In this document: piece after piece, positions 19,601 to 24,250 of the stretch | Layout of the letters: each line of letters begins with the position of its first letter | Numbering within the stretch: the stretch's first letter is position 1 | DNA from: Vitrella brassicaformis | Taxonomy: Eukaryota; Sar; Vitrellaceae | Reading direction: 5' to 3' | DNA: 24,250 nucleotides | Assembly (NCBI GenBank): GCA_001179505.1 | Contig: CDMY01000367.1 | Coordinates: 74,857-99,106, forward strand | Notes under the pieces: model-generated | Seen by the model: the letters and a program-made list of their open reading frames with translations, nothing else | Database searches by the model: none | What the model was told of the DNA's origin: nothing | Position numbers and translations under genes: made by a program

Positions 19601-20559
19601 CCTCGCCCTCTGTCAAGCTGAGGTCGACATCGCCATTGCCACTGTCATCGTCCTCATCAGATGAGACCGAACCGCTCTCTGCTGCTGCCACTGCTGCCAC
19701 TGCTGCTGCTGCTGCTGGTGGTGGTGGTGAGTCGGAATCTGGAGCCGATGCCCGCTGCCAGTAGATGCCGTTGGAGCCCATTGGCCACCCGCCACACCGA
19801 CGCACCACCTCCCTCTCCAGCTTCAGACGCTCATCGCGCACCTCCTCCAACTTAGTGCTGCACACATGCACACACCAAACACACACGACCAAGGTGATGG
19901 TTGGATAAGAATACGTCAGTCAGTGTGCCGGTGCTGTGCAGGTAGATACATCAGCTTCATGTTCAATTGCGCCTCAACCAGCCAGTCGGCATGGTGGGCG
20001 GGACGCTCCTCGTCGACGGTGAGTTTCTCGGCTATCAACTCATTGTGGTCGAGGAGGACTTTGAGGGAGGAGCGTAAGCCTGTGAGACCGCACCTGAGCT
20101 GTAGAGGCAACGAGGGAAGAGGCGGCGGATCGAGTTGCTGACACACAGACAGAGGACAGTGTGCTAGATGGATGGGTGATCTGTGCTCTCTGCGGTTGTG
20201 CAGTGAGTGCATTCTTACAACACAAACATACCCAGATAGAGGGATAGAAATTGACGACATCGTCCAGTCGGTCGACGTGCCCTGCCAGCTGCAAACAAAC
20301 CATCCATCCATCCACCCGTGTCCCTCCCTCCGTCCCATGAACCATTGCAGCCATGTGCACCCACTTCCTCACTCACCTGCGCTTCGAGTCGCGGCAACTG
20401 CGCCTTTACCCACCGCAGCTGCTCATAGACATCACGCAGCTCCTGTCGCCCGCCGCCCTGCATCAGAGAAGCCGTCGATTGGATGAGTCAGAGTCCAAGA
20501 GACGCGCTGGCATCATCCAAGCATCCGCATCGGGGCATCTCACGTACCTGTCCATCCAT
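16606..20559 (-). CDS. F-box-like protein, family member 2, with two tandem F-box-like modules, 15 exons
   Basis: Predicted 938-aa paralog of the gene at 7847-10870. Exons (minus): 20559-20548, 20457-20377, 20288-20232, 20137-19950, 19857-19518, 19452-19396, 19324-19193, 19119-18997, 18916-18698, 18634-18423, 18348-17996, 17904-17840, 17741-17664, 17587-17462, 17379-16606. The first exon encodes only MDGQ. Seen: an N-terminal coiled coil (about 5-50 and 113-135: ELRDVYEQLRWVKAQL, TKLEEVRDERLKLE); an Ala/Pro/acidic low-complexity stretch (exon 5); two successive F-box-like modules (about 293-328, GRPCLDGL...GFL; about 334-375, SLDGLPGGLF...FFSTKAAARLCRVSRDLR); then LRR-like strand patterns (LTRLSIKG, LLTLHIDS, SKLEIYA, TKLEVEV). 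The F-box exon is 219 nt in both paralogs. Known F-box proteins are SCF adaptors; the function here is inferred. The exon at 17741-17664 needs a GC donor. It starts 107 bases from the divergent RetSat-like gene. Confidence 0.72.
17664..17741 (-). other. 78-nt exon with probable GC-AG downstream intron
   Basis: The space 17588-17839 would be a 252-nt intron, far above the local norm. Within it, ctacag precedes a 26-codon open segment ending ...SSSCQ, followed by CAG/GCAATC, a GC-type donor. Joining to the next exon gives CQIEW, exactly the string at the equivalent place of the paralog (near 8575 on the minus strand), and the upstream residues also align loosely (G-x-G...W-A...C). The remaining introns would be 98 and 76 nt. 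An alternative GT donor at 17627 leaves only a 40-nt intron. Confidence 0.6.
17748..17777. repeat. 15-bp perfect tandem duplication in an intron
   Basis: ggagagcacaaaaac occurs twice in direct succession (17748-17762, 17763-17777), close to the acceptor of the 17741-17664 exon. On the minus strand it reads gtttttgtgctctcc and contributes the pyrimidine-rich tract before that acceptor. Confidence 0.85.
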
Positions 20560-20666
20560 CTTGCTCGTGGACGTGGTGGTGGTTAAGGGTAAGATTGTCC
20601 GTGAAAGGTCTGTGATCTTTGACCCAAACGGGGATCCGCCGTCCCATCACGTTTGTACACATCAGC
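20560..20666. promoter_or_regulatory. Very short divergent promoter, F-box-like gene 2 and RetSat-like gene
   Basis: Only 107 bases separate the two start codons. No microsatellite and no clear TATA motif are seen. Both promoters and 5' UTRs must fit here or overlap the opposite gene, unless a 5' non-coding exon exists on one side. This points to coordinated, bidirectional transcription. Confidence 0.55.
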
Positions 20667-23473
20667 ATGCCTGCGAAGTCCTCCGCTGTCCATCAGTATG
20701 CCGCCATCCGCCGCGCCGCCGCATTTCACCATTCCCTCGTGGCGGATTTGGCGTGGCTCATCCACATGCTGCTGCACCCGCTGCAGCTGCTCACTGCGGT
20801 GCTCTCGGCGATCGGCACGCTGCTGTGCGCCTTGAAGCCGAAATGGCAGCCGCGAGGCTATCGCGCCGTGCGGTGGGAGGTGCCGTGCGATGTGGACGAG
20901 ACGGAGATCGGCCGATACACGTACAAGGCAGACCGGCTGCCGAAAGACGGCATCGACTATATCATCATCGGATCAGGTGCGAAAGGCAGGGAGGGGAGAG
21001 AGGCGTCTAACGAAATGTGCGGGTGTGCGGCTGGTTTGATGCAGGTGTGAGCGGTCTGTGGCTGGGTGCGTGTCTGAGCAAATGTGGCTACAAGGTGGTG
21101 GTCCTCGAGCAGCACTATATAGCCGGGGGCTGCTGTCAAGCGTACACAGACAAAGGTAAGGTAGACACATGAATGAGGCCTTGGTCGTGTGCCCACCTTG
21201 GACGCCTTGTCACTCGTCAGGTGCCACCTTCTCGCCCGGCATCCACTACATCGGCGAGCGGATTGTCGCCGATGACGACACCTGGCTGACCGCCAAAGAC
21301 ACCTGGCTGACCGCCAAAATGATTGCCATTGCCGGCGACCCCGAGTACCCCATCTCGTGGCACAAGATGGGCTACGAGAACGAAGACACGCATGAGAGAG
21401 ACGGCACCGGCAAGGGCGCATACGATATCATCAAGATTGCTGACCAACCGCTGGTCAGGTGAGAGAGAGGGCGGGAGGGGACCGGAGAGAGGCCAATGAG
21501 ATGAACACACACAGAGAGGCTCATTGCTGCCGTCTGTGTATGTGGGCGGTAGGTTGCGTGCTGGCACTGATGAGTACGAGAAGGAGTTGTGTCGCCATCT
21601 CCCTGGCAAGGAGCAGGCCGTGGCGGAGTGGATCAAGACGGTTAAGGAGGCTGCGGCAGAGACAATGGTGTTCTTAGTCTCCCGCGCATGGACACCAACG
21701 GTGCAGCGGATCTGGCGCGCTCTGCTGGGCCGCAACGGCTTTAAGTGGGCTGGCAAGACAACACACGAGGTACCCACGCAGAACATGCGCATTCTCACGT
21801 TCGTCGATGCACGCCCGCATCGTGTGTCTTATGTGAAGGTCATCGCCAGTCTTGGTTTCTCTGCGCGCGAAGAGCAGATCCTCTGCTGCCAACACGGCAC
21901 CACGGGCGAGGCGCCTCGCGACTTGAGCTTCCTCCTCCACGCGGCGGTCGTACACCATTACCTGCAAGGAGGCTACTTCCCTGTCGGTGGCCCGATGTCG
22001 ATCGTCAAGACACTCTCGTCGACCATCCACAAGGCAGGCGGTCGGGTGTTCGTGAGGGCGCATGTCGAGAGGATCCCCGTGGAGAACGGTGAGCTGAGCA
22101 GGGATGAGATGAGATGCGTGCCACGAGGCAGCCGTGCTGAGGAATTGGTGGTGCCGTGTGTGTAGGCGAGGCTGTTGGTGTTGTTCTCGCCAACGGTGAC
22201 ACAATCAAGAGCCGCATGGGCGTGATATCCGCTGCAGGGCTGTCAGCGACACTGGTGATGCTGCCATGCGCCACATACACGGCATCCCTGCTCATGATTT
22301 CCTTTTTCGCTTGCTTCGCAGCATCACCTGCTGTCGCCTGCTGACGTGGAGCGCTATATGGCGGCTGAGATGAAGTTCCTCCGCCAGGTCGGCGAGGGGG
22401 TGTCGTGTGTGTGTGGGTCTGTCGGCGTCAATGGCACCGCGGAGGAGCTCAACCTGCCCTCCAGCAACTTGGTCTGGTTCCCTGAGGAGGCCACTGAGGT
22501 CAGCTAGGCGCAGAAGACGCTAACGTGTTCTGATGTGTGCCGTGTCTGTTAATATCAATCAGGGTCATGACATGGACGAGATCATCATGAAGTACCGCAA
22601 CAAGCTGCTAGACTTCTCAGTCGAAGACGGCTTTTGCTTCATTTGTGCGCGCGATGCACCTAATCCCATGTGCTTCAATTGACGCAAATGGCCTCTCTCT
22701 TGTTTTGTGCAGCCTTCCTTTCTGCGCGTGACCCTGCCTACACGCATCTGCACCCCGGCACCACTTCCTGCTTCATCATGGCGGAGGCAGCACCAGAGGC
22801 GTACGAACAGCTCAATGAAAGTGGGTGCCCAGAGGCATACGGGCAGGGATTGCGATCTGATTGGCCGTCTCTGCATCCTGTGTGTGCTTTGACAGCGCTG
22901 GGAGGCGCTCACACGGAGAGGCGCACCAAGGCCTACAAGGATACCAAGAAGCAGCTGCAGACCAAACTCAAAAACTTGCTGCTCAAACACTTCCCGCAGC
23001 TGGAAGGTCGGCCATAAATATACCTGAGGGTCCCTGCAGGTGTCTAAGAAGCGCCTGTGTATCTTGTGTGCTTGCAGGTCGAATCACAAGTTTCGACGTC
23101 TCCACTCCATTGTCGATGCACCACTACCTCAAGAGATTCGCAAGCTACGGCCTCCGCCAGACTCCCGAGCGCTTCACCCACACCCTGCCTCGCGTCGGCA
23201 CGGCCATCCGCAAATTCTTCCTGACAGGCGAAGACCTGATATCGGGCGGATTCATAGGTGAGCAGACCACCCATAAATGCAGCCGGCATGACCAATGGGC
23301 GTGTGTGCGTTTCAGCCGCTGTGTCGTCTGCGATGGTGACGGCGACTCACGTGCTGGGCTACACGCCGCTGGACATTGTGACCGGCCATCATCTGCTGAA
23401 TGACCTTCCCAATGTGCCCCAGCCACCCACACTCGAACAGCTGACTCAGGCAGCCAAGACAGAGGCGATGTGA
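20667..23473 (+). CDS. RetSat/carotenoid isomerase-type FAD-dependent oxidoreductase, 11 exons
   Basis: Predicted 699-aa flavoprotein resembling all-trans-retinol 13,14-reductase (RetSat) and the related CRTISO/phytoene-desaturase group, which saturate or isomerise polyene chains of retinoids or carotenoids. Exons: 20667-20976, 21045-21155, 21221-21458, 21553-22088, 22166-22254, 22322-22498, 22563-22644, 22713-22820, 22896-23006, 23078-23257, 23316-23473; phases agree. Seen: an N-terminal hydrophobic segment (about 26-56), probably a membrane anchor; a dinucleotide-binding fold YIIIGSGVSG (98-107) with acid VVLEQH (about 122-127) and AGGCC; GIHYIGE (about 148-154); HHYLQGGYFPVGG (exon 4); VISAAG (exon 5); NGTAEELNLPS (exon 6); FCFISFLSARDP across the exon 7/8 junction; and a C-terminal FAD motif FLTGEDLISGGF (exon 10). 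These follow the RetSat order. The length exceeds the roughly 610 aa of animal RetSat. A 7-residue unit, DTWLTAK, is duplicated at 160-173. The substrate in an alga is more likely a carotenoid than retinol, but this is inference. The start is the first ATG of the frame. Confidence 0.88.
21277..21318 (+). repeat. 21-bp in-frame tandem duplication in the RetSat-like CDS
   Basis: Two identical adjoining 21-base copies encode DTWLTAK twice, just after the conserved GIHYIGE segment. The copies are identical at every base, so the duplication is recent (or an assembly artefact). Confidence 0.9.
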
Positions 23474-23533
23474 ACTATGAGGAAAAGATAAGTGGCCCGT
23501 CTTTTTTGTCCAGCTGTCGTGTATCTCTTTTTG

Positions 23534-23565
23534 AGCTGACCTCTCGACATGTGTGATGGTCAGCT
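23534..23565. other. 8-bp inverted repeat in 3' flank
   Basis: AGCTGACC (23534-23541) is exactly complementary to GGTCAGCT (23558-23565), with a 16-base loop. The bases before it (cagctgtcgt, 23511-23520) recur at 23561-23570. It could be a hairpin in the 3' UTR of the RetSat-like transcript. Confidence 0.5.
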
Positions 23566-23648
23566 GTCGTCGTTCCTGTGCTGTGTTTGATGTCGTTTGT
23601 GTCAGTCAGTTTTATGACGGTAGCTGCCCGCCTGCCTGCCTGCCTGCC

Positions 23649-23665
23649 GTGAGGATAGTCCTCAC
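23649..23665 (+). other. Compact hairpin followed by T-run
   Basis: GTGAGGA (23649-23655) and TCCTCAC (23659-23665) form a perfect 7-bp stem with a 3-base loop, followed by ctgaggtcttttt. An overlapping alternative (CCTCA with TGAGG) also exists. It resembles a terminator-like or RNA 3'-end structure, but in a eukaryotic nuclear gene this may be chance. Confidence 0.45.
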
Positions 23666-24060
23666 CTGAGGTCTTTTTCGACCGGCATTTCTCTGGCTGT
23701 GTGTGTTTATCCAGCAGTCTAGGTACTGGGGTGCGAAGATTTTTGGCTCCGCTGCATCCAACGGGATGGGACGGGAGTGTAATATAGTCAGCTCTTGCTA
23801 CAGGGTGGCATGAAATGACACACGGACAGTTAACACACAGGAAGAAACATGACAATGAAGAGCATTTCGCCTCGTAGCTGATGATATACCGCTGCGCTGA
23901 TGAAGGGAGGGAGATGTCAGCATCTCTCCCGTGTTCCAGAATTGAGCAGCATAGGGTAGCCGTTGACATGAAACTGACGTGCTAAGGTCACCGGCCTTAT
24001 TGTGCCAAGTGAGTAAGGGAAGGACAAAACAGGAAGAAGATCAGAGAGAATGGTGATGAA

Positions 24061-24102
24061 ATTGAATGAACTGGTATTGGACTGTTGAACCGTTCATTCA
24101 AT
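24061..24102. other. 11-bp perfect inverted repeat
   Basis: ATTGAATGAAC (24061-24071) is exactly complementary to GTTCATTCAAT (24092-24102), with a 20-base spacer. It is AT-rich compared with its surroundings and lies about 590 bases past the RetSat-like stop. No mobile element is recognised beside it; it may be a hairpin or a small palindromic remnant. Confidence 0.55.
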
Positions 24103-24250
24103 GTTGCTTGGTAAAGCTTTTTCATGCTCCAGTGTGGCCACTCAGGCCCTCTGGAGGTTGGCATGGTGTCCGTCGGTCAAAGTTACATCACTCACCCATT
24201 CTACTACTAGACACCGCTCCATCGGCACAACCACAAGCCGACCCGGGAGC

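Larger units (their letters stand above)
23474..24250. other. 3' flank of the RetSat-like gene, no gene seen
   Basis: About 780 bases of lower GC content than the coding regions. A minus-strand open frame of about 164 codons (23969-23475) has no recognisable domain and no exon-like neighbours, so it is not called. The region contains inverted repeats at 23534-23565, 23649-23665 and 24061-24102, and a CCTG microsatellite at about 23630-23648. Part of it will be 3' UTR. Confidence 0.55.

Noticed and set aside
23475-23969. Minus-strand open frame of 164 codons after the RetSat-like gene
   Set aside because: There is no recognisable domain; the composition is Cys/Ser/Thr-rich and it crosses a CCTG repeat and hairpins. 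It is probably a chance frame in the 3' flank, although a small novel gene cannot be excluded without transcripts.
1-24250. Transposon, integrated virus or CRISPR-like array
   Set aside because: No transposase, reverse transcriptase, integrase or capsid motifs, no long terminal repeats and no regularly spaced repeats were seen. The only foreign-looking gene is the DUF5675-like frame.

Overview
This window looks like nuclear DNA of a eukaryotic alga with a complex plastid, most likely an alveolate of the chromerid type (Vitrella-like). This is an inference. The genes are split by many short GT-AG introns, usually 52-104 nt. The exons are GC-rich and repeat-poor, while introns and intergenic DNA are full of TG, TCTG/CAGA, GCCA and TCCA microsatellites. 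One protein also carries a hydrophobic signal followed by a basic, Ser/Arg-rich, transit-like stretch. No tRNA, rRNA, CRISPR array or transposase gene was recognised.

Six protein genes were reconstructed by joining exons whose splice phases and reading frames agree. They alternate strictly in orientation (-,+,-,+,-,+). Bases 1-3216 hold no credible gene, only microsatellite-rich DNA with some stem-loops. Then come: (1) a SET/MYND (SMYD-type) lysine methyltransferase-like gene, minus, 6570 to 3217, 15 exons, 734 aa; (2) an intronless 132-aa DUF5675-like gene of bacterial/phage type, plus, 6815-7213; (3) an F-box-like protein, minus, 10870 to 7847, 11 exons, 769 aa; (4) a 1217-aa protein with a signal/transit-like leader and an interrupted CS (p23/NudC-like) domain, plus, 11341-16159, 17 exons; (5) a second, larger member of the F-box-like family, minus, 20559 to 16606, 15 exons, 938 aa; (6) a RetSat/carotenoid-isomerase-type FAD oxidoreductase, plus, 20667-23473, 11 exons, 699 aa. 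The last 780 bases are non-coding and contain several inverted repeats.

The genes form three head-to-head pairs (1/2, 3/4, 5/6) with 244, 470 and 107 bases between start codons, so each gap probably holds a bidirectional promoter. The six proteins do not form an obvious pathway. Genes 3 and 5 are paralogs. Plausible themes are protein modification (SMYD), possible ubiquitin-ligase adaptors (F-box-like), plastid protein handling (CS protein) and carotenoid/retinoid chemistry (RetSat-like).

The most noteworthy items are the DUF5675-like gene as a probable bacterial or phage acquisition, the F-box-like paralog pair (one with two tandem F-box-like modules and a probable GC-AG intron, the other with a shortened C-terminus at a microsatellite), and the large CS-domain protein with a plastid-type leader. 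All exon models are manual and lack transcript support.
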